From NCBI GenBank assembly GCA_937625935.1, contig OW569349.1, positions 310,001 through 374,000 on the forward strand: a stretch of DNA of 64,000 nucleotides, written 5' to 3'. Below the pieces are notes generated by a model. That model was not told where the DNA came from and did not search any database. It saw nothing but the letters and a program-made list of their open reading frames with translations. Made by a program: the position numbers and the translations under genes. Shown one piece after another: positions 49,672 through 58,998 of this stretch (position 1 is its first letter; each line of letters begins with the position of its first letter). This stretch comes from Tetramitus jugosus (lineage: Eukaryota; Heterolobosea; Eutetramitea; Acrasida; Vahlkampfiidae).

Positions 49672-51558
49672 TTACATAGCAGCTTGATGGAGTGAGCCTT
49701 GGAGGTGTTCCACCATTTTGATTAATTCTTTTGCGACCTTTTTCTTCCTCTTGAAGGCATCGGGACGTGACTGTCCATCCATTTCTGTTCTCAGTAGATG
49801 GAGCATGTTCTTGGCCGCATTGATGTCTCTGTTGTGAGTCACTAAACATTTAGTGGTTGCACACTGTTTAACTCCTCGGACGACAGAGACATTCAACGTT
49901 CCATTCTTGTCTATTCTCTTATGCTTGACTGGCTTGAGTTGACAATGACAGCCATTGCAAATCTGAGAAGTCTTATACTCATCCACCATATGGACTTGGA
50001 AATGTTCAGTCATTCTCTTCAACAATTTGACTTTAGGACTAACCATGTTACCCTTATAACTATTCTTGAATCCACCATTGCCCATCCCAATCAACATACT
50101 TCTTCCTTTCGACTTCTTTTTCAAATCATTCATCACACCAGAAAGAGTCTTGTCTCTCATCATGTAACTGTCCCAATTCAGTTTCTTCACCTTTGAAGAA
50201 CAATAAAAGTCCAACAAATCTTCCTCGACTTCCAAAACCGAATCAATATGTTCTAGGTACAAGTCATTAGACGAGACATTAGAAGTCTTGATCGAGTTGT
50301 GGAGTTGATCAACATTCTTCCCACTCTTCTCATTCCACTGCTTTTGGAATTTCAATAATCGTTTCTTGTTCTTGGAATGGTGAGAGAGGTGATGGTACGT
50401 CTTGTTACTCAACTCCCATTTGTTACCATCATTATCAACACAAGACAATAAGGTAACAATACCGGGATCAATACCCACCAAGTATTCGGATTGAGGGATT
50501 GGAGGTTTTGGATCAACCTTTTTCTTCTTGGGTGCCTTTTCCTCTGACTTCTTCTTTTTCACCTTGTGGTTCACATGGTTATCAATCAATTGATGTCTAA
50601 CAACCACAGAGGCCTGTATACCATCTGTTCTCACAGAGTCAATCTGCAACTTTCTTGAACCGACATTCAAACAATCAAGGTTGTATGAAAATACTGGGCC
50701 TTTTTGGATCTTGTCTAACAATTTTTGAAATTCTTTGGTTCCAATTTCGATACATCTACACCTAAAATGACACTGTGGTAACAAAGTAAATGATTTCCTG
50801 TCTTTAGAGATCAAATATTTTTGAATGTGCCAGTAAAGTTTGAGAATTTGATTAGGATTCTTTTCGATGTAATCTTCACTCATTGGTTCTTTTGTGCCAA
50901 CAACGTCATTCACTTCTTTGATCAATTGAGGGATTAAATAAATCAATTCTTGAGGAGGCAGTTTTTGAAAGTCATACACCTCAGCCGTAAAGATTAATTT
51001 TCTAATGATGAAATCAATCACTCTTCTTTGTTCACTTTTTGGAATCTTTAAAGATGGATCAATCAATTCTTCCATTCTCAGTCTCAAATAGCGCTTCAAT
51101 CTTTGCTCCAAAGTGAATTGAAACATATTGGAGATATTAGTGGCCAATGATTTGGCAACATAATTGAATGAATCTGAATAGCCATTGTATATTTTTCGCA
51201 ACTTTTCGATTTCATCATTCATGTTGATGGTGGCATTGATTCTTTCAACATTCTTGGTTCTATCAACAGAGTTTCTTCCAAAAAGGACAGAACAAATTCT
51301 TTGAATGAAGCCTTGATTCACCTCAGGAATATTCACTCGTGATTCCAAGCACTTCAAAACAAAGGAACTGAGGAGCCTAGAGATTCTAATAGCTGCTCTA
51401 GTAATTCCTTTTGCTCTTTCTTCAATCACTGGAACTAAAGAAGGATGATTCTTCAATAGAGATTTCAAACCAACCTTGATGACATAATGAGAAGAATAGT
51501 TTTCCTTATTGACTCTTGTTCTCTTCCTCTTCCCACTCTTGGGTACTCCTCGAGGCAT
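49672..51558 (-). CDS. Fanzor: eukaryotic TnpB-like RNA-guided endonuclease
   Basis: About 628 residues from the ATG at 51558 (MPRGVPKSGKRKRTRVNK, a basic NLS-like start); the frame is open to 51660. The C-terminal half is the RuvC nuclease. RuvC-I: EYLVGIDPGIVTLL (Asp ~364). The segment GMGNGGFKNSYKGN at ~491 sits where TnpB has its RuvC-II Glu. VDEYKTSQICNGCHC follows (Glu ~527, the shifted catalytic Glu described for Fanzors). Four zinc-ribbon cysteines lie at ~534, 537, 566 and 571. RuvC-III is THNRDINAAKNML (Asp ~578). A Lys-rich linker precedes RuvC. All catalytic positions are present and the frame is intact, so activity is plausible. Codon use looks AT-richer than neighbours. Confidence 0.93.
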   Translation of the reverse strand: MPRGVPKSGKRKRTRVNKENYSSHYVIKVGLKSLLKNHPSLVPVIEERAKGITRAAIRISRLLSSFVLKCLESRVNIPEVNQGFIQRICSVLFGRNSVDRTKNVERINATINMNDEIEKLRKIYNGYSDSFNYVAKSLATNISNMFQFTLEQRLKRYLRLRMEELIDPSLKIPKSEQRRVIDFIIRKLIFTAEVYDFQKLPPQELIYLIPQLIKEVNDVVGTKEPMSEDYIEKNPNQILKLYWHIQKYLISKDRKSFTLLPQCHFRCRCIEIGTKEFQKLLDKIQKGPVFSYNLDCLNVGSRKLQIDSVRTDGIQASVVVRHQLIDNHVNHKVKKKKSEEKAPKKKKVDPKPPIPQSEYLVGIDPGIVTLLSCVDNDGNKWELSNKTYHHLSHHSKNKKRLLKFQKQWNEKSGKNVDQLHNSIKTSNVSSNDLYLEHIDSVLEVEEDLLDFYCSSKVKKLNWDSYMMRDKTLSGVMNDLKKKSKGRSMLIGMGNGGFKNSYKGNMVSPKVKLLKRMTEHFQVHMVDEYKTSQICNGCHCQLKPVKHKRIDKNGTLNVSVVRGVKQCATTKCLVTHNRDINAAKNMLHLLRTEMDGQSRPDAFKRKKKVAKELIKMVEHLQGSLHQAAM

Positions 51559-51785
51559 ACTAATGGTTGTTTGGTTTGATAAAAATGAGATATGATTGTT
51601 ATTGTATTTGTTGTATGGTGTATTTGTTGTGTGTTGTATTTGTTGTGTGAGATGAATCAAACAGCGAAAAAGACAGCGCTTTTTAAACCGAGGTAGATGG
51701 CCGTTGCCGTTGTAAAGACAGTCTCAACGGAAATTTTTACAACTGCACCAATTCCGCAGCTTAGAGGAAACTGATACAACATTTA

Positions 51786-51957
51786 TTGTATTTTTTTATA
51801 ATATATCCACCTATCTATCCAATCTTGAACCAACGAAAAACTTTCTCTCTGACACGACAACAACAACAACGAAAAACACAAGTCGCACAACGAACATCAA
51901 CAACAACAACAACAACAACCAAATCAATCAAAAAAGATGGAGAGTCGACAAGAGGTG
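51786..51957 (+). other. Leader-like segment with ATG, probably captured 5' end of another gene
   Basis: On the plus strand this has a (CAACAA)-rich tract, ACCAAATCAATCAAAAAAG, then ATG (51937) reading MESRQEV. This is just how host genes in this window begin. The frame then enters the antisense VPS35-like fragment and stops after about 36 codons. It looks like the promoter, leader and first codons of a host gene joined to another fragment inside the transposon. Confidence 0.45.
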
Positions 51958-51958
51958 T

Positions 51959-52594
51959 CTATTCGCAGTGTGCATTGTAGATTCTCTGAGCAAGTTTCAA
52001 GTAGGAGAATACAAGCGGTACCAATGTGTATTGAATTCTCTTGACACCACCCTGACCAAAGTGCTTTCTGGCTGCGGCCAAAACTTTAAACAATTGATCA
52101 GTATCGCTATTATCAAACAAATGAACCAATCTGGCAATCAAGTTCTGTTCTTCTTCGAAATCTTCGAGCAATGTTGCAGCTATAGGTGAGTCGTCAGAAG
52201 GTGAGAATGTTGTCTGGTCTTCCTCATCCTTCAACAGTGGACGAATCAAATCAAACAGTTTGTTCACTTGTTCAAATGTTGAAATCTTGTGTCCATTGTC
52301 AAGTGCGCATCTCACAATGCTCAGTACAATAAACTTTCTCTGTTCATATCCAAGAGAATGAATAATATCACCATACTTCTCCAACTTCAAAACTGTTAGC
52401 ACATTGTTGTATGACTCGAGTGGCACCAACAACAATCGCTTCAACATGTCTACAATTTCATCTGAAGCAAGTGCAGTGCTATTCAATTGACTAGCAATGT
52501 TATTAATAATCTTGTTGACATAGTCAGTGTTATCAGGATATGTTTGAAGAGCAAGTGTCATCAATGAGATCTGAATACTCAAGTTATCGGACAA
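51959..52594 (-). pseudogene. Fragment of retromer subunit VPS35 inside the transposon
   Basis: About 211 open residues match an internal part of VPS35: SLMTLALQTYPDNTDYVNKI, then YNNVLTVLKLEKYGDIIHSL, QNLIARLVHLF, ARKHFGQGGVKRIQYTLVPL and VFSYLKLAQRI. Complete VPS35 is about 800 residues; here only the region equivalent to roughly the middle is present. There is no proper ATG (the frame opens at a TTG) and the stop comes right after the homology. Upstream, another frame (SDLMMSMSFLTFVKFCPTI) is open before a stop. It is most simply a captured gene fragment, antisense to the leader-like segment. It could yield antisense RNA to the true gene. Confidence 0.7.
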
Positions 52595-52788
52595 TTCAAC
52601 ACCTCTCTAATGGTATCAATAGTAGGACAGAATTTGACAAACGTCAGAAAACTCATACTCATCATCAGGTCACTCGCATTCACGATGTCCTTCAGAGTGT
52701 TTGTTTTCTGTTTTTTGCAAGTTTTTTTTGATGAAAAAAATCAATGATGGGTAAATTTATACGATTTCTCCTATTAAAACGATTTCTT

Positions 52789-52803
52789 CAGTGGACGGCC
52801 ACC
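52789..52803 (-). repeat. Right terminal inverted repeat
   Basis: CAGTGGACGGCCACC, inverted relative to 49592-49606 with one mismatch, followed by TTAA at 52804-52807. Confidence 0.85.
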
Positions 52804-52849
52804 TTAAACAACATTTATTTTTGAGAGCAATATCCATGATACACTCTTT

Positions 52850-55800
52850 CTATTGCATCAGCTTACCTGATCTTCTTTCCTTGCTCTCCTTGGCCTTCTT
52901 GACTGGTTGATTCATGTCTTCTCTCTTGTCACCATACTGTTTGTCTCCTCTTGTTGCCTTGGGTCCGTACACGTCGAGATCGCTCGATTCAACAGCCAAA
53001 TTCTTGAGGAATCTCTTCTTTCTTCTCGTTTCATAGCCATAGAATCGCTTAGAGAATTCAGTGCTCAAGTCACGAATGGCCAAAAGAAGAATATCGTCCT
53101 CTGGTATATTCATGCTGTCCAAAGAGTTTCTCAAATTACGCAAATCATTGTTCACTTGATTCAAGTGAGTTTTGGCAACGTTAGCAGAATGGAAGGAATT
53201 ATCTCGGCAGAGTCTCTGAATGTGACCATGTGAGAAGAAATCAACAGCATATGAGTTGAGCATTTCAGATTCGAGAGACACGTGAGGAATGATTGATGAG
53301 TCGATCACCATAGTGTGCTTCACAGTAGCCAACAATTTCTCAACAGTTGAGTATTGGTCATTGTTACCAGACAAGGCAGCAAATGAGGAAGTTGAGTGGT
53401 TTTGATGTCTTTGTTCCTTCAATCTTCGAACAATCTCTCCTTCATCAACCTCTGGCTCCTCTTCTTCCTTCGTTGCTGGTTCTTCTTGAACAACTTCGAC
53501 TGGCTCTGGAATCTCCTCCTTCTCTTCTTCTTCTTCGTCTTCATCCCACATCAAGTCTTCGTCATTGATCTCTTCCTCTGCAGGCTCTTGTGGCTCTTCC
53601 GGCTCCTCTTCCAATGTACCACCTGCAATCGTTTCACCTGGTACATACTTAAATTGAATCTTACTCAATGGGAGCTCTGTATCAATATTTTCTTGAGGAT
53701 GAGCACAGGAATAGCTTCTGACAAACTCTGAATAAATTTGCTTCACAAGAGTCGAGTAACCATGGTAGGCATCAGAGATACCACTTGGTAATGGAGCAAC
53801 AGTTCTACACATGACATCCTTCTTGAAAATCTTGATTCTGCCAAAGAAATAGGCAAGTACTGCCAGCAATCCCTCCAATCTCTTCTCATACGCAATTTCC
53901 TCATCCTTCAACAAGTTGTGCAGCATGTCGTTTCTAGCAAAGAAGGTCATCATGAAGTTATATGGCTCGTGATAGTGCATACGAGAAATGAAGCTTGCAA
54001 AATTGAGAGGAGTTCCATTGGGATCAACATAACCATTTCGAAGCAAAAATTCTGTAGAATATCTAAAGTAGTGCTTGACCTGATGCAAAGATTGAGGCAT
54101 AATCTTACCCAACACGAACAAAGGTTGCTGAAGAACTCTCAGATAGTCCGTACGAACATTTTCTTCCTTCTCTGGACTATGCTTCAAAGTTTCATAGTAT
54201 GAGATGAGCATTCTCAAGAGGAAACTTGGCTTTAAACCCATGGATCCCATAATATTTGGAGGAGCAGACGTCATATATCTGTTAATGGTTGCTTGATCGA
54301 TACCGTAGAGGCAAACTCTTCCCAAACTGTCAAACCCTCTTCTACCCGCTCTACCAGCACATTGGTAAAATAGAGTTGTATCCAAGTATTTAGATTTTCC
54401 AACAATAACAACAGTTCTCGCAGGCATGTGAATACCAAGAGCAAGAGTACTGGTGGCAATTACAACAGGCAATGCTCTTTGTCTGAATAAGCGCTCAACT
54501 GCTTTTTGATAGTTTTCGTGAATAGCGGTGTAATGCACCGAGATACCATACTTCAAACCTTCAATAAACATTTCATCAACTAGTCCAGTTAACTCATCAC
54601 AAACAGATGCAATTTGCAACAATGCTTGAGATCTGTCTTTGTCAGTCTCCCAGAGATTGATTCTATTTGCTTTCACATAAATTAATAGAGTCTCGAGCAA
54701 CTTATCGATAAAGTATCTAGAGAAGTAGAAACAGATTGCAGGCAATTGTCGTTGTTGTCTCAAGGACATAATCAACTGGCAGAAGTGTTGTTTGAGGAAG
54801 TGCTGACTTTCAAAAACACGCTTGCTGTAATGACTGTTCATCAATGAGAACGATGAATCCAAGTCTTTTCTGATATCTGCGAAAATACTCAACATTAACT
54901 CTTGATGTGCTTGAGATCTAGCATACTTTTGAACTGTACTTGTCACAAGCTTGCGGTATTGGAGTAACTTGTTTCTATCTATCAATCCAAAGTCCTGTGA
55001 TAATTTAGATGGATCACACTCTTCAAAAATGTTCTCAACACCCATCATAGCACACACTCTGTTGGCAGAATCAAAGAATTGAAGACATTCAGCAGCTGAG
55101 AATGTTTGCAGTCTGTCAATCTCCTGATCAACAATTCTATATGCATTCAATACAGAGAGTGGATGAATGGAATGTAGCTTGCTAGGTTGATCTTCAAGAG
55201 CTGGTTGGAACACCTGGAATTCTAGAGGTTGTGGTCTATCCTTGTGTTCGACGAGTTGCACATCAGATTTGTTTAGACTTAACCATTGAGTGAACTCCTT
55301 AGGATTTCCAATTGTAGCAGATAAGGCCAAAAATGGGCACTTAACCATCAACAAAATATGTTCCCAAACATCTCCTCCATCTGAACTCATACAGTGAACC
55401 TCATCAAGAATAATATATCTAAGTCTTTCTCTCCACTCAATATGCTCCTTTGTATGAGAGAACAACATAATCTCCAAACACTGAGGAATGGTAATCAGAA
55501 TTTGAGATGTTGTTACATTGATACGGTCGGACGATGTAAACATGCCCAACATTTGTCTAGACTCAGGATGAGCATACTTCTTCGCATATTTACTGTATAA
55601 CTCAGCAAATACTTGATTCGTCAGTGCTTTTGTTGGCAAACAAAATACAACCACAGAATCATCATTCTCTCTCAATATCTTCTCGATCACGTAAAATGCA
55701 ATAAAAGTCTTACCAGAGGAAGTAGGAGCAGAAACAAGAATAGATCGATCTCTATCAACATGTTCTATTAGCTCGTTTTGCCACGGATCTGGTCTGAATC

Positions 55801-58441
55801 CAAGATCAACCATTTTCTCTTTAATTGCTCTCTGTTTGGTACCCAAGTCCTCCATATGCACAACAGGGGCTGGTTCATCAGGGAAAAATTGGTTGATGGA
55901 TCTAAAGTTATAATTGTACTTCAGCTGCAATACATTCGGATCCCAAATATCTTCATCTCCATCAATCTTGATTGAAGAGCGCAAGTTAGGATGTTCGTCC
56001 AACATGTGCTCAGCCATCTTTCTAAATCCTACCTGATTTAAACTGCTAATTAACAGCTTATAGTGAGCATCAAAGGAGGTATCCCTCGTCTGTGACAATC
56101 TCTCTAAATACTCATAGATAAGGTTCACCACCTCTGTAACCTTATAGTAATCAAATTCTGATTTTGTCTGTGCAGCAACTGACACACAAACTTGAAGTTC
56201 ATATGAGAACAATTCGATGAGCGTATCTTCTAAACGTCGAACCAACTTCTCAATCGCTTGAGCTTCTGGGTTTGGTTTAGGAGCCTTCTTTCCCTTAACT
56301 GGTGCACTATTTGACTCCGCCACAAGAGCTTCAATCTTCCATGAGGAGCGTAGTAGGGCAGCTACTCCCTTCACATAGTCCTCTAAACTTCTTAATAGTC
56401 CGGGACTATTATCAGGAGAAATTTTGGAGACTGAAAGTGTCTTATACTGCTTTAAGATTGACTCCAACTCATCACTGTTCTTCTTAATGCTATTCTTAAG
56501 AATAATCGCCTCTGCACCCTTGGATGTCTTTGGCTTCTTTGGCTCTTTTTTCTTTGGTGCTGGTCTGCCACCCTTCTTACCGTTTGTATCCTCTTCTTCA
56601 ACAGGAATATCCTCAGTTTTATCAGTTTCGATAGCTCTCTTCTCATTGACCTTACCTAAACTCTCAGCATAATCATGAAGTCTCTTCAGAGAATAGTCTT
56701 GTGCCTCCTTTCTTCTCTTGAGAGCTCTCTGACTCAACTTAACATCTACTTCCTGCTTTGCTTTCCAGCTTTCGATCGCATAACCAGTGTGCTGGTCTTC
56801 TTCCTCAATAACAACACTACTCTTTAACTCTGAAAATTTTTCATCCTTCAGATAGTCATCGATCAATAAATTATGAATTGGGAGAAGCTTTGGTAAGCTA
56901 TTACCCACAGTCGACGATTGATCTTCAACCTCACAGTTCTCTTTTCTTGACAACAGATTCCAAACTGACTCAGGAATCTGACCGTCAATAGCAGCCTTCG
57001 ATGCCACAAATTGTTTCAGATGTTGTTGGCAGAGAGAGAATGCTCCGCTCAATGATGGCGGCAAATCCAAGTGTATGAATGTAGGTGTGCTATCTGGCTT
57101 TCCAACACCCTGCATTCTTTCATTCTGAATATGGAATAAAGTGTGAATTAATCTTCCATCATATCCGTCATAAAAATCAGGGAAAACTTCGGACTCTTGA
57201 ACTACGCGCAAGAGCTCTCCACTGAACTCATTCAGGAAAGAGTTAATCTCTGGATAAATATAATCGATCTTCTGAGATCTGTAAGCAAGAGGGATATTTG
57301 TTTGGAGCAACATGGAAGCCAATAACAGTTGGGAAAGATACAATCTAGAATAAAGTTCATCTGTCGTATTTGTCAATAGCTTACAACAAGCTACCAGCGC
57401 TGTTGCAATTCTAGCTCCATCAACTGAAAACAACTCGTCTTGTTTGGTCAATGTTTCCACTTCACCTTTTGTTTGTGTATCTGGAGTTGTCACAGCAATA
57501 TTTGAGGCATGAATAGCGCCAAAGCTCTGTATCGCATCAGGAACCATACCCATAACAACAGATGGAATATCAGTGTATAATTCAGTTGAAAACCCATATG
57601 CTCCCAATCCTTTGAAAGTCACATCACAAACAACTGGCACATTGTTCAATAGGAACGAATGATACATGAACAACAAGTTGTCATTCTCTCCAACAACGAA
57701 AGCTGGTCTAGATTGGAACAAGAATTGCTTCCAATCATCGTTTAGCCAATGGTCAAAAATATGACACTTCACATTCAACTTTGTCTTCAAATGGTTAAGC
57801 ATTGCTGAACGGGCAAGCAAGTATCGGTTGTTCATCTTCTCTGATCTAACTGTTACATTGTATCTCTTGAAACTGGTGAAATCAGGTCGAGATTGTATCT
57901 CTGCTGTCACATCGCATGGCGCTCTACCGGCCTTTTCAAAACAAACAATGTCAAATCGAATGGATCGATCCAACAAACTTTGAACAAAAGTTTCCAATCG
58001 ATATGTCAAGTGCAAAAATTGACCACCATGTTCGTCCCAATCAATAAAGTGAGACTTGGAGAGCAACTCTTGAAGAATTGCATCAATATCAACCAGAATA
58101 AAATCTCTGGCACCAGACTGACTCGGTAAATTATAGTATTCCATTCTCACATTTTTGTAGCATATATGAAGAATAAATTGATTCTTTAGCTCCGGTTCCA
58201 CATTCTCAAAATCCTTTAGATCCACGCCCTCTTCCTGCTTTAGCATGAGAGCTTCTGCTTCTTCTTCATCCCTCTCATCTTCTGAATTCTTGTCTTCACC
58301 TTCAAAATTTCTCTCGGCAGCCTCCACTTCTTCTGCGTCCACGTCTTCATCGGGCTCCTCGGCAACACTCCGAACGGGTTTGGTAGATGATTGAACTTGC
58401 GATGAACGTTCATCATCGTCATAACTATCTTCAAAATCCAT
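52850..58441 (-). CDS. DDX60-like SKI2-family DExH-box RNA helicase
   Basis: A single exon encoding 1863 residues, the size of DDX60 proteins. An acidic N-terminus precedes a ~850-residue DDX60-type N-terminal region. The helicase core follows: PDPWQNELIEH, Walker A SAPTSSGKT (~907), LPTKALTNQVFAEL, DEVH box YIILDEVHCMSS (~1014), LSATIGNP, then ATSTLALGIHMPARTVV and QCAGRAGRRGFDSLG (motifs V and VI). A winged-helix/ratchet C-terminus is interrupted by an acidic insert (EEEEKEEIPEPVEVV), and the tail is basic. SKI2-like helicases unwind RNA; animal DDX60 is linked to antiviral RNA sensing and translation control. A protist role is unknown. Its 3' end is about 45 bases from the Fanzor element. 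Confidence 0.92.
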   Translation of the reverse strand: MDFEDSYDDDERSSQVQSSTKPVRSVAEEPDEDVDAEEVEAAERNFEGEDKNSEDERDEEEAEALMLKQEEGVDLKDFENVEPELKNQFILHICYKNVRMEYYNLPSQSGARDFILVDIDAILQELLSKSHFIDWDEHGGQFLHLTYRLETFVQSLLDRSIRFDIVCFEKAGRAPCDVTAEIQSRPDFTSFKRYNVTVRSEKMNNRYLLARSAMLNHLKTKLNVKCHIFDHWLNDDWKQFLFQSRPAFVVGENDNLLFMYHSFLLNNVPVVCDVTFKGLGAYGFSTELYTDIPSVVMGMVPDAIQSFGAIHASNIAVTTPDTQTKGEVETLTKQDELFSVDGARIATALVACCKLLTNTTDELYSRLYLSQLLLASMLLQTNIPLAYRSQKIDYIYPEINSFLNEFSGELLRVVQESEVFPDFYDGYDGRLIHTLFHIQNERMQGVGKPDSTPTFIHLDLPPSLSGAFSLCQQHLKQFVASKAAIDGQIPESVWNLLSRKENCEVEDQSSTVGNSLPKLLPIHNLLIDDYLKDEKFSELKSSVVIEEEDQHTGYAIESWKAKQEVDVKLSQRALKRRKEAQDYSLKRLHDYAESLGKVNEKRAIETDKTEDIPVEEEDTNGKKGGRPAPKKKEPKKPKTSKGAEAIILKNSIKKNSDELESILKQYKTLSVSKISPDNSPGLLRSLEDYVKGVAALLRSSWKIEALVAESNSAPVKGKKAPKPNPEAQAIEKLVRRLEDTLIELFSYELQVCVSVAAQTKSEFDYYKVTEVVNLIYEYLERLSQTRDTSFDAHYKLLISSLNQVGFRKMAEHMLDEHPNLRSSIKIDGDEDIWDPNVLQLKYNYNFRSINQFFPDEPAPVVHMEDLGTKQRAIKEKMVDLGFRPDPWQNELIEHVDRDRSILVSAPTSSGKTFIAFYVIEKILRENDDSVVVFCLPTKALTNQVFAELYSKYAKKYAHPESRQMLGMFTSSDRINVTTSQILITIPQCLEIMLFSHTKEHIEWRERLRYIILDEVHCMSSDGGDVWEHILLMVKCPFLALSATIGNPKEFTQWLSLNKSDVQLVEHKDRPQPLEFQVFQPALEDQPSKLHSIHPLSVLNAYRIVDQEIDRLQTFSAAECLQFFDSANRVCAMMGVENIFEECDPSKLSQDFGLIDRNKLLQYRKLVTSTVQKYARSQAHQELMLSIFADIRKDLDSSFSLMNSHYSKRVFESQHFLKQHFCQLIMSLRQQRQLPAICFYFSRYFIDKLLETLLIYVKANRINLWETDKDRSQALLQIASVCDELTGLVDEMFIEGLKYGISVHYTAIHENYQKAVERLFRQRALPVVIATSTLALGIHMPARTVVIVGKSKYLDTTLFYQCAGRAGRRGFDSLGRVCLYGIDQATINRYMTSAPPNIMGSMGLKPSFLLRMLISYYETLKHSPEKEENVRTDYLRVLQQPLFVLGKIMPQSLHQVKHYFRYSTEFLLRNGYVDPNGTPLNFASFISRMHYHEPYNFMMTFFARNDMLHNLLKDEEIAYEKRLEGLLAVLAYFFGRIKIFKKDVMCRTVAPLPSGISDAYHGYSTLVKQIYSEFVRSYSCAHPQENIDTELPLSKIQFKYVPGETIAGGTLEEEPEEPQEPAEEEINDEDLMWDEDEEEEEKEEIPEPVEVVQEEPATKEEEEPEVDEGEIVRRLKEQRHQNHSTSSFAALSGNNDQYSTVEKLLATVKHTMVIDSSIIPHVSLESEMLNSYAVDFFSHGHIQRLCRDNSFHSANVAKTHLNQVNNDLRNLRNSLDSMNIPEDDILLLAIRDLSTEFSKRFYGYETRRKKRFLKNLAVESSDLDVYGPKATRGDKQYGDKREDMNQPVKKAKESKERRSGKLMQ

Positions 58442-58860
58442 ATTTGTTTGATATTGTTTGAGACTGAAGAAGTTTTTTTATGCAAAACAATTTTTAAATA
58501 CTGGGTGATTGAAGGAGGTTCACACCGAGATTGATCTCGCAACGTCTGACTCGAAGCTCGTCACATGCTCGTTCCTCCTTGCTCGAACTTCTCGGCCACC
58601 AAAGTCGAAGGCTCATCTTGAGCAATGGAAAGCTGTGATGTTGGTCGAGCATGCCTGGGGTGATCATGTGAAGACGGCAGAAAACTCACCATGTGAAAAC
58701 AAAGAGCGAAACTTCACCTCGCGGATTTTCTTGTCATGAACTTTCAATGACTTCAATGAACAAGGTCAACCACGCAAAAAGTCAACTTGCACAAAATTTG
58801 TTCACCAAAGAAACACAAAAACAAACTTTTCAAACAAACAATCACATTCGTCATAACAAG
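58442..58860. promoter_or_regulatory. Divergent promoter region and RPL8 5' leader exon
   Basis: A region of 419 bases between the DDX60-like start and the RPL8 5'UTR intron. The last ~60 bases are a CAAA-rich leader ending at the splice donor, so the RPL8 transcript probably starts within 58.7-58.8 kb. No other gene was found. Confidence 0.45.
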
Positions 58861-58993
58861 GTAAGTTCATGTCAAAATGCGTGGGTGATATTTGAATGAA
58901 CTTTGCGAAAAACAGCAAGATCTATTCAGAATAATCCATTTCACATTGAATAAAATCGTAGAGCGTCACACTAATATTATTATTTTTCTATAG
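58861..58993 (+). other. 5'UTR intron of RPL8
   Basis: Donor CATAACAAG/GTAAGT at 58861, and acceptor TTTTTCTATAG/AAACA at 58993, five bases before the RPL8 start codon. At 133 bases it is within the intron sizes seen in this window. Leader introns directly before ribosomal-protein start codons are common in eukaryotes. Confidence 0.8.
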
Positions 58994-58998
58994 AAACA

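Larger units (their letters stand above)
49592..52803. mobile_element. TTAA-flanked Fanzor-bearing transposon with terminal inverted repeats
   Basis: A 3212-base element. The left end GGTGGCGGTCCACTG (49592-49606) and right end CAGTGGACGGCCACC (52789-52803) are inverted repeats, 14 of 15 identical, and each is flanked outside by TTAA. Cargo from left: a short noncoding segment, Fanzor (minus), a plus-strand leader-like segment with an ATG, and an antisense VPS35-like fragment. No transposase is present, so it is non-autonomous and would need a TTAA-specific transposase in trans. It sits between NUP35 and the DDX60-like gene. Confidence 0.85.

Noticed and set aside
49672-51660. Fanzor gene considered as a bacterial IS605 contaminant
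   Set aside because: The basic NLS-like start, shifted Glu, and position between two typical amoeba genes inside TTAA-flanked ends argue for a eukaryotic element.
51959-52594. VPS35-like frame as a functional gene
   Set aside because: Only about a quarter of the protein is present, there is no ATG, and it is enclosed by transposon ends.
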